Shown here: positions 7,848-14,482 of the stretch, one piece after another
Layout: every line of letters starts with the position of its first letter
How positions within the stretch are numbered: position 1 is the stretch's first letter
Assembly: GCA_016713625.1 (NCBI GenBank)
Contig: JADJOT010000004.1
Coordinates: 1-64,000 of the forward strand
Reading direction: 5' to 3'
From: Candidatus Accumulibacter affinis
GTDB taxonomy: Bacteria > Pseudomonadota > Gammaproteobacteria > Burkholderiales > Rhodocyclaceae
Length of the DNA: 64,000 bases
Position numbers and translations under genes: made by a program
Notes under the pieces: model-generated
The model's database searches: none
Told to the model about the DNA's origin: nothing
The model's input: only the letters and a program-made list of their open reading frames with translations

Positions 7848-8867
7848 TCAGTGATCCTTGAAGACGTCTTCCAGCATGGTGGCGTCCAGGATGTTTTCGG
7901 CCCATTGTTCCAGTTGGTCGAGGCTGGCGGCCTTCAGCCGAGCCAGGGTGTCCGCACTTGGCGGGCCGAAGCGGCGGGTAAGTTGGCGTTCGAGGAGAGC
8001 CGCCTCTCCTTGCTGCATACCTTGTTGCATGCCTTGCTGCATGCCTTGCTGCATGCCTTGCTGCATACCTTGCTGCATACCTTGCTGCCTGCCTTTCTCA
8101 ATGCCGATGCGTTCTACCGAGGTGATGTAGGGCATGGTTCGGTTCCTCTCCAGTTGTTCGATGTCTTGCCAGAGTTGCTTTTGCAATTCTTTGGGCACTT
8201 GCATCATCCAGTCGATGACGCTGAACAGGTCGATGATGCGTTGCTTGTCCCAGTTACGTTCGTACAGCAGTTTGGCCAGCCGCCATTTTGCGGCAAGCCT
8301 TTGCCGGTCGTCGCCCTTGGTTTGCTGGGTGAGTAGATGAGCGGCGGTAACCAGGGCGAAAGGGTTGGGGTCGACCAGCAGGGCTTGGGCTTGCGACTGG
8401 TAGTCGAGCAGCTTTACGGTAGGAAACTCGAGGTAGTGCCGGCAGCCGAAGAGTTCGTAGCCGTAAGTTTGCGGCTTCCAGTGCTCGCGGTCGTCCGCAA
8501 GCACGGCGAGGCTGGCGATGGGGCGGCGGTACTTGTCGTAGAGGCGGTAGTTGTAGGTGAAGAGGCGTTCAGCGAAGTCGCCGTCGTAACCGCCCTGCAC
8601 TTCGACGTGGACGTAGACCCAGTGTTCGCCGCCGTCGTGGGTGGCGACCTGGACGAGCTTGTCGATGAGCCGCTTACCGAGTTCGGCATCCTTGACGATC
8701 TGGGCGAGTTCCTGATCAAGGAAGGTATAGCCGCGGCTCCAGTCGATCTGCCAATGCGCGTCGGGAAAGTAGAACGCGATGAACTCAGGAAAGTAGCGCG
8801 TGACGGCGTCTTTCCAGGGGGTGTCGTAGTCGTCCTTGGGGACGGCGGTTTCGGATGGCGGGTTCAA
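7848..8867 (-). CDS. Rpn-family PD-(D/E)XK nuclease with DUF4351 tail (copy 2)
   Basis: A 339-residue near-duplicate of the gene at 5324-6319. It has the same nuclease motifs (WKDAVTRYFPEFIAFYF, VYVHVEVQG, ERLFTYNYRLYDKYRRPIAS) and the same DUF4351 tail (LLERQLTRRFGPPSADTLA). The linker carries seven QQGx units instead of five, which explains the extra 8 residues. The 5' end abuts a hepT fragment that is cut off at this point, so this unit probably arrived in or beside that gene. The function in recombination is inferred from the Rpn family. Confidence 0.88.
   Translation of the reverse strand: MNPPSETAVPKDDYDTPWKDAVTRYFPEFIAFYFPDAHWQIDWSRGYTFLDQELAQIVKDAELGKRLIDKLVQVATHDGGEHWVYVHVEVQGGYDGDFAERLFTYNYRLYDKYRRPIASLAVLADDREHWKPQTYGYELFGCRHYLEFPTVKLLDYQSQAQALLVDPNPFALVTAAHLLTQQTKGDDRQRLAAKWRLAKLLYERNWDKQRIIDLFSVIDWMMQVPKELQKQLWQDIEQLERNRTMPYITSVERIGIEKGRQQGMQQGMQQGMQQGMQQGMQQGMQQGEAALLERQLTRRFGPPSADTLARLKAASLDQLEQWAENILDATMLEDVFKDH
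8008..8091 (-). repeat. Coding 12-bp tandem repeat, 7 units (QQGM)
   Basis: Seven 12-nt units encode six QQGM and one QQGE. They are more uniform than in copy 1, which suggests recent slippage expansion. Each unit is a multiple of 3, so number changes keep the frame. Confidence 0.9.
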
Positions 8868-9103
8868 GGGGAAGGCGTCATGGCTTGACCCATCGTATTT
8901 GGCGCGGGTATGTCCCGACTGACGATCAGATGGGCAGCCATATCGACGGAGAGTTGTACGGAACGGGTGAGATTCAGCGTAACGATGTCCTGTGCGTCGA
9001 CATCCCGTGCCAGGGTTTCCGCATCAGCTGGGCACTTTTCTGTCACCCGGGCCAGGCAGCGGCGCAAAGATTCGAGTTTCTGTTCGATTACCTCTCGATC
9101 CAC
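8864..9103 (-). pseudogene. HepT-like (DUF86) toxin, C-terminally truncated (copy 1)
   Basis: MDREVIEQKLESLRRCLARV through NLTRSVQLSVDMAAHLIVSR and DIPAPNTMG matches the first half of HepT HEPN toxins, about 70 of 135 residues. The missing half contains the catalytic RxxxxHxY motif, so this protein should not be an active RNase. The homology ends where the Rpn cassette begins. It overlaps the end of mntA by 16 nt. The second copy at 11352 is cut at the same residue. Confidence 0.75.
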
Positions 9104-9477
9104 GCACGCCTCCGCTCGGCCAGTATGCGGTTGCGATAAGGGGCGAAATCCGAGTGATCCATGAGATGCCTGCGCAACAGTTGTGCGTAGCGTTCATCGC
9201 TTCCCAGCACCCGACACCCATGGGTAAGGATTTGTCCGAGCAGCGGTTCGCCGGCGCAGGTCAGATCGATCAGATCAACAGGGCGGCCAATATGCTCCGC
9301 GAGATCGGCAATCAACGCCAGCTTCGTATCGGCGGTCAGCGGCTCATCAGCAGCTACGGCCAGGTCGAGATCGCTGTCGGTCCGCGCTGGACCAGCAGCC
9401 AGAGAACCAAACAGTATCGCCAGCTTGATATGCGGGTGGCGCGTCAGTACCAAGACAATTACCTCGATCGTCGTCAT
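8885..9477 (-). repeat. Segmental duplication (mntA-hepT'), copy 1
   Basis: About 590 bp almost identical to 11394-11983. The similarity begins about 20 bp outside the hepT fragment and ends precisely at the mntA start codon. Confidence 0.85.
9088..9477 (-). CDS. mntA: MntA-like nucleotidyltransferase antitoxin (copy 1)
   Basis: From ATG 9477 (MTTIEVIVLVLTRHP). FGSLAAGPARTDSDLDLAVA is the GS-x10-DxD active site of minimal nucleotidyltransferases. MntA antitoxins AMPylate the HepT toxin near its RxxxxHxY site. The gene is intact, about 129 residues, while its HepT partner is truncated. The start was placed at the point where both duplicated copies begin to agree; upstream codons differ between copies. 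Confidence 0.85.
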   Translation of the reverse strand: MTTIEVIVLVLTRHPHIKLAILFGSLAAGPARTDSDLDLAVAADEPLTADTKLALIADLAEHIGRPVDLIDLTCAGEPLLGQILTHGCRVLGSDERYAQLLRRHLMDHSDFAPYRNRILAERRRAWIER

Positions 9478-9667
9478 GATGCTATCCGAGTGGCTAGGCC
9501 CTGCCAGGCAGCCCAAGAGCTACCATTCCATCGAGTCGTTTCTCGGTAAGCGGCGGCGAGTCGTCGTCATCTACCAGAGGAGACAGCGTATTCTCCGACA
9601 GTTGCTCCGCGCACCATGGTCCTGTGGTTGCCCGGTGTCGCGCCTTTTTTCGGCCTTGTCTGAGGCA

Positions 9668-9916
9668 TCAGGCCACTGCAGTCATTTTGCAGGTCTCATA
9701 CAATCGCGACGGCGACAGTTCCAGCCCGTTTGGCCAGCATAAGGCCCCCATATCGACAAACAGGCGCTTGAAGAAACTTTCATCGCGCAGCGCTTCTATC
9801 AGCGTCCCATCGCGTTGTAACAAAGCTGTACCGTCAAAAATGCCTTCTTTATTGTCAGAGAAAAGAACTGCAACTTGATAGTTGCCAAGATAGCGTGCCG
9901 TAGTCACCTTAATCAT
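9668..9916 (-). CDS. DUF2442 family protein
   Basis: An 82-residue protein: ARYLGNYQVAVLFSDNKEGI, FDGTALLQRDGTLIEALRDE and FFKRLFVDMGALCWPNG follow the DUF2442 pattern. It overlaps the end of the DUF4160 gene by 8 nt, a pairing seen in many genomes and often proposed as toxin-antitoxin-like. Molecular function unknown. Confidence 0.8.
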   Translation of the reverse strand: MIKVTTARYLGNYQVAVLFSDNKEGIFDGTALLQRDGTLIEALRDESFFKRLFVDMGALCWPNGLELSPSRLYETCKMTAVA

Positions 9917-10178
9917 CCTGGTCTGCTCCGGCTATACGTTGCAAGGGTTCAAATCTTTGCGCGCGCTCCCAGTTCGCCAGCAATTCATCTTGATGCCGCA
10001 AGCACCATTCTTTGACGAGCGCCGCAGCTTTCCGTGGTAGCCGCCCTTCGCTGATCTCGCCCGTTCGAATTTCGACAAAAGCCTCGAATCCTTGGTATTC
10101 GACGTGAACATGAGGCGGCGGGTGGTCATCATGCCACATACGAACGATGATGCCGAAGAACACTGACAGTATAGGCAT
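9909..10178 (-). CDS. DUF4160 family protein
   Basis: An 89-residue protein with the family hallmark RMWHDDHPPPHVHVEYQG near residue 13, a His-rich block that could bind metal, then VEIRTGEISEGRLPRKAAAL and a helical end. It is translated just before DUF2442 with an 8-nt overlap. The biochemical role is unknown; the toxin-antitoxin idea rests on pairing and context only. Confidence 0.82.
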   Translation of the reverse strand: MPILSVFFGIIVRMWHDDHPPPHVHVEYQGFEAFVEIRTGEISEGRLPRKAAALVKEWCLRHQDELLANWERAQRFEPLQRIAGADQDD

Positions 10179-10722
10179 GTGAGTCTACTCGTGCCGGTTA
10201 ATGCGGGGACAGTATATAAAATTCTCAAGAGAACACAGCTAGCTAAGGGCTAATGTTCATCATCCTCAGCGCTGCCGCCAGAAGCCGTCTCCCTGGCGGA
10301 TGACCCAACCGCTTCGGCGCGATGAAGTCCAGGCGCCTGGCAAGGCGTGCTGTTTGCCGGGTAGCCTGGCCTCGATGTGGCGATGCCTCGCCGGCCTTGG
10401 CCTGGCCTCGGCCTGGTTGGCGGTCACGGCGGCGACGATGCCAACTTCGTCGAAGGCGACTTACAGGAATAGACGGACCGGCGATGGCTGCGCCCTGCCG
10501 CCCCGTTGAGGCGATCGGCGTCCCTTTGGCAACAAGGTCCCCCGCCTGGGATCTTGGGATGTCTTCTTGTGCAAGTCACATCAGCGGCTATGAAAAACCG
10601 GTGCGGGGCGAGGAAGCTGTCATTCCCGCGCCAACGTGAACCCAGTTCATACCGCAAATTCCCTGCAAAAACAATCCGATGAACCAAGTAGATTCCCGCG
10701 TGCGCGGGAATGACGGCCCGTG
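10179..10722. other. Intergenic stretch
   Basis: About 540 bp with no gene that I recognise. Short frames on both strands have no family features. The right part (10617-10716) holds inverted copies of an ATTCCCGCG-type repeat. The rest shows nothing. Confidence 0.55.
10692..10711. repeat. dRS3-like palindrome
   Basis: ATTCCC, 8 bases (GCGTGCGC), GGGAAT. It fits the neisserial dRS3 form ATTCCC-N8-GGGAAT. A partial GTCATTCCCGCG in the opposite sense lies at about 10618-10629. Confidence 0.6.
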
Positions 10723-11005
10723 TCACCCTCGCCAGCCAGGAATCACAAGCTCTCGGTTCTCACCAGCAAAGTCGAGGATCTTGACGGTGGGGAAGCGGAT
10801 GCAGACGTCGCAGCCGAACAGTTGATAACCGAACTGGGTCGGTTTCCAGCTTTTGCCATGGTCCACCAGGACGGCCAGGCTGGCGACCTGGCGGCGGTAG
10901 CGGTCGTAGAGTCGGTAGTTGTGGTAGACCAGGCGCTCGGGAAAGTCAGCATCGTGTTGGCCCTGCACTTCGAGGCGGATGTAGACCCACCGTTCTGGTG
11001 GAGGC
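10723..11005 (-). pseudogene. Rpn remnant (middle part only)
   Basis: Residues RWVYIRLEVQGQHDADFPER, YHNYRLYDRYRRQVASLAVL and QFGYQLFGCDVCIRFPTVKI match the central nuclease region of the intact Rpn copies but are more diverged. The N-terminal part and the DUF4351 tail are absent. It is the first coding-like sequence downstream of ops-like copy C. Confidence 0.7.
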
Positions 11006-11117
11006 CTCGGGTACTCGCAACTTCAATTCGAGGCGTATCGTGTAAGAAGCAAGTAGCCGCGCGAGATCTCCGGCCACACCCTGTTTCGTGCTTGAGATTC
11101 CCATGATGGCCGTTCGG

Positions 11118-11152
11118 TCACGCTACCGCCATGCCCGAATGTCTCAGCATTC
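11118..11152 (-). promoter_or_regulatory. ops-like RfaH site with upstream hairpin (copy C)
   Basis: Minus-strand hairpin GAATG CTGAGA CATTC (11152-11137) followed after 6 nt by GGCGGTAGCGTGA (11130-11118), 12 of 13 matching the ops core. It shares its upstream promoter with copy A. Confidence 0.7.
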
Positions 11153-11276
11153 AGCAGCTTGATGTCGCAGATCAGTATCAGGGACCACAGTCCAGTGACG
11201 TGTGGGTATCGCCACGGTCTCTGAAGCGGTGAGGCCGGCCAGGCGAGATGTCACAGGTGCTTCGCCAAGGGCAGCA

Positions 11277-11306
11277 ACTATACTGGACCGCCTCTCGAAC
11301 AAACAA
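11277..11306 (-). promoter_or_regulatory. Putative promoter duplicated from the wbp leader
   Basis: On the minus strand TTGTTT (11306-11301), an 18-nt spacer and TATAGT (11282-11277). The neighbouring bases, including the block reaching about 11355, match the copy at 4735-4764. The leader to ops is about 140 nt. Confidence 0.5.
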
Positions 11307-11351
11307 GCACATCTTCCCGCGGGATCACTGGAGTGAACAGGTAATAGTTCC

Positions 11352-11609
11352 TCATTCTTCCCGTAAACCTACCCGTGCGCGCACCGAGCAACGACCCGTC
11401 GCATTTGGCGCGGGTATGTCCCGACTAACGATCAGATGAGCAGCCATATCGACGGAGAGTTGTACGGAACGGGTGAGATTCAGCGTAACGATGTCCTGTG
11501 CATCGACATCCCGTGCCAGGGTTTCGGCATCAACTGGGCACTTCTCTGTCATCCGGGCCAGGCAGCGGCGCAACGATTCGAGTTTCTGTTCGATTACCTC
11601 TCGATCCAC
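11352..11609 (-). pseudogene. HepT-like toxin, truncated (copy 2)
   Basis: Same first half as copy 1 (MDREVIEQKLESLRRCLARM ... LIVSRDIPAPNATG), then unrelated residues to a stop. It ends at the same place as copy 1, so the truncation pre-dates the duplication or both were cut at one hotspot. The RxxxxHxY catalytic motif is missing. It overlaps mntA copy 2 by 16 nt. Confidence 0.75.
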
Positions 11610-11983
11610 GCACGCCTCCGCTCGGCCAGTATACGGTTGCGATAAGGGGCAAAATCCGAGTGATCCATGAGATGCCTGCGCAACAGTTGTGCGTAGCGTT
11701 CATCGCTTCCCAGCACCCGACACCCATGGGTAAGGATCTGTCCGAGCAGCGGTTCGCCGGCGCAGGTCAGATCGATCAGATCAACAGGGCGGCCAATATG
11801 CTCCGCGAGATCGGCAATCAACGCCAGCTTCGTATCGGCGGTCAGCGGCTCCTCAGCAGCTACGGCCAGGTCGAGATCGCTGTCGGTCCGCGCTGGGCCG
11901 GCTGCCAGAGAACCAAACAGTATCGCCAGCTTGATATGCGGGTGGCGCGTCAGTACCGAAACAATTACCTCGATCGTCGTCAT
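11394..11983 (-). repeat. Segmental duplication (mntA-hepT'), copy 2
   Basis: About 590 bp nearly identical to 8885-9477; only scattered substitutions are visible. Confidence 0.85.
11594..11983 (-). CDS. mntA: MntA-like nucleotidyltransferase antitoxin (copy 2)
   Basis: From ATG 11983 (MTTIEVIVSVLTRHP). It carries the same FGSLAAGPARTDSDLDLAVA active site and is almost identical to copy 1. Because both HepT partners are inactive fragments, the preserved open frame suggests recent duplication, or a use for the nucleotidyltransferase on another target such as the complete HepT at 13373-13825. It begins 6 nt after the end of the 73-residue gene. Confidence 0.85.
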   Translation of the reverse strand: MTTIEVIVSVLTRHPHIKLAILFGSLAAGPARTDSDLDLAVAAEEPLTADTKLALIADLAEHIGRPVDLIDLTCAGEPLLGQILTHGCRVLGSDERYAQLLRRHLMDHSDFAPYRNRILAERRRAWIER

Positions 11984-11988
11984 CGTAA

Positions 11989-12210
11989 TCAGGGACAGCA
12001 TAGGTATTTTCCCGAGAGCTCGATCCACCTGCCGACAAACGCTTCGACGCGCTCGGCCAGGTCAGGGTCAATATCAAACCGGGCTGCTATTTGTGACGTA
12101 AACGGAACGGCAAACAGGCGCTGGTCTGTCGTTTCAAGATGGATACATTCCTTGCGTACCACCCGGATCAGGAATTTCAGGCGTTCAGCAAGGATGGAAT
12201 CCAGGGTCAT
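11989..12210 (-). CDS. Small protein paired with a nucleotidyltransferase (unrecognised)
   Basis: A 73-residue protein that I do not recognise. It is charged and helical (ILAERLKFLIRVVRKECIHL, then PDLAERVEAFVGRWIELSGK), with no signal or membrane segment. It overlaps the upstream nucleotidyltransferase by 4 nt (ATGA), the layout of a TA-type pair in which this would be the partner. There is no HEPN RxxxxHxY motif, so it is not an ordinary HepT. Function unknown. Confidence 0.65.
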   Translation of the reverse strand: MTLDSILAERLKFLIRVVRKECIHLETTDQRLFAVPFTSQIAARFDIDPDLAERVEAFVGRWIELSGKYLCCP

Positions 12211-12506
12211 ATCAACACCCCTTCGTGATAGGCGACTTCGTGAATGGGCAAGCGCTGCAGATTGGGGGCGCTGATCAGCACGTCGACTGTTCGCCCGTGC
12301 AGCGTGCGCGAAACCCTGGCGGAGATCCGGGCAGCCAGGAGTGCCGGGTTTGCCACGGCGTCGTTCAGTTCGATCATGAGGTCGAGATCGCCACCGCGCC
12401 CGGCATCGTCGAGCCTGGAGCCAAAGACACGTATGCGCGCGTTGTCGCCAGCCGTTTTCACGGCAACCGCGCGGATGGATTGAATCTGCTGCACGGTCAG
12501 ACGCAT
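12207..12506 (-). CDS. Minimal nucleotidyltransferase
   Basis: From ATG 12506 (MRLTVQQIQSIRAV), 99 residues. VFGSRLDDAGRGGDLDLMIE holds the GSx9-DxD active site and RTVDVLISAPNLQRLPIHEV is the C-terminal strand and helix. It resembles MntA/COG1708 proteins. Earlier in-frame codons do not resemble the family. Its stop overlaps the 73-residue gene, so the pair is co-translated. Confidence 0.82.
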   Translation of the reverse strand: MRLTVQQIQSIRAVAVKTAGDNARIRVFGSRLDDAGRGGDLDLMIELNDAVANPALLAARISARVSRTLHGRTVDVLISAPNLQRLPIHEVAYHEGVLI

Positions 12507-12622
12507 GGCGGTTTCAGAAACAGGTTCAAGGTTCACTGCGTGAAGGTGTACCAGGGAAAGGGAGCCTTTGTCAGCCTGGTGACGCGACGGCGTTACGGAT
12601 CTGCTACTGGCGATGCGTTTCT

Positions 12623-13075
12623 TCAGACATCGGGCAGCCGGCCATCGTTGAGGACTTCTTCTTCCATCGCCCAGGGACAGGCGTCGGGAAAGCAATCGAG
12701 GCCGCTTTCCCCAACCGCCTGAGCAACCGCCCTGGCCCATACCATTTCAAGCCATCGCGTTTCCTGAAGCTTGGGGGTGAGGCTTGGGGCGTCACTCAGT
12801 CCATAGGCAATCTCCTTGCGCTGGGCGAGGATGGTCTTTTCCCAACTGGCTCCCCGCCGTTCCGGCTGATATCGCCACTTGAGCAGATGGGCCAGAAGCA
12901 CCGACATCCGGCTCGCAAGTTCGCGCTGTTCGCTTCTACCCACGTCGTCAATTTCGTGCGCGAGGTGTTCGCAATCGAGCAATTCCAACCGCCCGGCACG
13001 AAGGAGGCTGGCCTGCTCGCTCGCCCATGCCACCACATCGGATTCGTAACTGGTTCTCACGCCGATCTCCCTCAA
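12623..13075 (-). CDS. DUF29 family protein
   Basis: A 150-residue protein with the DUF29 order: SYESDVVAWASEQASLLRAG, the central LAHEIDDVGRSEQRELASRM, LLKWRYQPERRGASWEKTIL, and a C-terminal CFPDACPWAMEEEVLNDGRL. The function of DUF29 is unknown; it is common in cyanobacteria and proteobacteria near TA-like genes. It stands alone here, between a nucleotidyltransferase pair and an Rpn remnant. Confidence 0.85.
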   Translation of the reverse strand: MREIGVRTSYESDVVAWASEQASLLRAGRLELLDCEHLAHEIDDVGRSEQRELASRMSVLLAHLLKWRYQPERRGASWEKTILAQRKEIAYGLSDAPSLTPKLQETRWLEMVWARAVAQAVGESGLDCFPDACPWAMEEEVLNDGRLPDV

Positions 13076-13141
13076 TTACGACAAAAAACCTTGCTCAACA
13101 AACCACCGACACAACCCACGCTTGTCCGGCTGGTCCAGAAA

Positions 13142-13327
13142 TCAGCAATACCTGAAGACATCTTCCAGCATGGTTGGCGTCAAGGAGGTCTTGGCCCATT
13201 GTTCCGCGCTTGGCGTGCCGAAGCGGCGCGTGAGTTGACGTTCGAGGAGGGCAGACTCTCCTTGCTGCATTCCTTGCTACATGCCCTTCTCGATGCCAAT
13301 GCGTTCTGCCGAGGTAATCTAGGGCAT
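13142..13327 (-). pseudogene. Rpn/DUF4351 remnant with two in-frame stops
   Basis: Reading from ATG 13327: MP*ITSAERIGIEKG, a second stop, GMQQGESALLERQLTRRFG, a deletion, then TMLEDVF. This is the C-terminal third of the Rpn gene with a shrunken QQG repeat and a shortened DUF4351. Its downstream flank (CTTGTCCGGCTGGTC at about 13111) matches that of Rpn copy 1, so the repeat unit is longer than the gene. Confidence 0.8.
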
Positions 13328-13372
13328 GCTATCTAAGTGGCTAGGCCCTGCCAGCAGGGCCTGGGTTTGCGG

Positions 13373-13825
13373 CTATGGGTATTTCTGGAGGGTCAGGTTA
13401 GCGTATGCGATTACTTTGGGCACCATTGCAAGGAGTTTCGGGGACAATGCTGCGACCGCGGTATAGACCTCGACCATTTTCTCTGTCGCATATTCATGGG
13501 CGATCAGGTTTCTCAGCTCACGGATAGTGATGAGTTCAGCCGCGTTTGCCCAACCTCGTTTTTCCGCGCGGTAGATTCGATCGAGCAGGGAGCCACCACC
13601 CGTCAACTCGATCTCGTCGATCAAGCGGAATACGCGCTGAATGAGCAAGTCAGCCAATCGTGCAAAGCGACTGCTAAGTGATTCCAGACGCTCCAGTTGT
13701 TCTGGCGGCAACGCTTGTTGACCAATGAGGTTGCGGCATCGTTTCATCGAGTATTGAAGATGCCCGGCGGCAAGCTGCAGGCCTGCCAGCTCTTCCTGCA
13801 ACAGCTCAGTTTTCACTTTCGTCAT
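13373..13825 (-). CDS. HepT-like HEPN RNase toxin (complete)
   Basis: A 150-residue all-helical HEPN-type protein. The catalytic motif RNLIAHEY (RxxxxHxY) is present near residue 106, preceded by GWANAAELITIRE. Such toxins cleave RNA as dimers and are silenced by AMPylation. It overlaps the nucleotidyltransferase upstream by 4 nt. It is longer than classical HepT and unlike the two truncated copies in sequence, so it is a separate lineage. Confidence 0.78.
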   Translation of the reverse strand: MTKVKTELLQEELAGLQLAAGHLQYSMKRCRNLIGQQALPPEQLERLESLSSRFARLADLLIQRVFRLIDEIELTGGGSLLDRIYRAEKRGWANAAELITIRELRNLIAHEYATEKMVEVYTAVAALSPKLLAMVPKVIAYANLTLQKYP

Positions 13826-14103
13826 AATCGCACGCCTTCTTCCATGACCATTCGGGGAAAAGGCCGGGAAGTATCCGGATACACCACAAGGTCGATCTTG
13901 CGCTCGCCGAGCGTCTGATGAAGCCGGGCCAGAATACCAAGCTTCATCATGAGGTTGATTTTCCTTGAAAGTACCAACAGATCGATATCCCCGCCCTTGG
14001 CGGCATCATCGACACGTGAGCCAAAAAGGTAAATCAAAGCCTCTGCATCGGCTGCGTGAATCGCTTCGCGGATCGCTGACTGCTCCTTGGCGGCTAATCT
14101 CAT
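13822..14103 (-). CDS. MntA-like nucleotidyltransferase antitoxin
   Basis: A 93-residue minimal nucleotidyltransferase. YLFGSRVDDAAKGGDIDLLV contains the GSx9-DxD motif and LGERKIDLVVYPDTSRPF the next conserved strand. It is the first gene of the pair and overlaps the HepT-like toxin by ATGA. It is the first gene downstream of ops-like copy D. Confidence 0.82.
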   Translation of the reverse strand: MRLAAKEQSAIREAIHAADAEALIYLFGSRVDDAAKGGDIDLLVLSRKINLMMKLGILARLHQTLGERKIDLVVYPDTSRPFPRMVMEEGVRL

Positions 14104-14482
14104 GTATTTCTCCCAGCACGGGCGGTCCCTTCGCGAGTTGCCATGGCTCTCAAGGCATCTGCTGAAGAACCTTGCTCCCCCTTGCTGTGCGCAACGCGGC
14201 GCACCAGACTATTTACGGGTAAATCACAAACTCGACCGCCACCCACCGCGGTCTCCGGGCTATCGGATATCGGCTTGCAGGCACGCTACCGCCATGCCCG
14301 AATGTCTGAGCATTCAGCATATGGTCAGGGTCGCCCCGGCTACCGTTGCCGGCGGCGGCGCTGGCCGCCCGTTCGGTCGATTCCCGCGTTCTGCGGGACC
14401 CTAACTGCTAACAGCCGCCTTCGGCCGGTCTTTGCAGCAGCCTGGCCGCTTTCCCGAACTCAGCGACTAGGTCTCTCGCCAC
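14104..14482 (-). other. Leader region between the MarR gene and the first TA pair
   Basis: 379 bp without a gene. It contains ops-like copy D (14281-14315) and, nearer the MarR gene, small hairpins (CCCGC gttct GCGGG near 14384-14398 and GCCGCCTTCGGCCGG near 14423). These could end MarR transcription. No clear promoter is visible. Confidence 0.6.
14281..14315 (-). promoter_or_regulatory. ops-like RfaH site with upstream hairpin (copy D)
   Basis: Minus-strand hairpin GAATG CTCAGA CATTC (14315-14300), 6 nt, then a perfect GGCGGTAGCGTGC (14293-14281). It is the copy closest to the rfaH-like gene and precedes the whole island. Confidence 0.75.

Noticed and set aside
5484..8091. CRISPR-like short repeats
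   Set aside because: Contiguous 12-bp coding repeats without spacers inside Rpn genes; no cas genes in the window.
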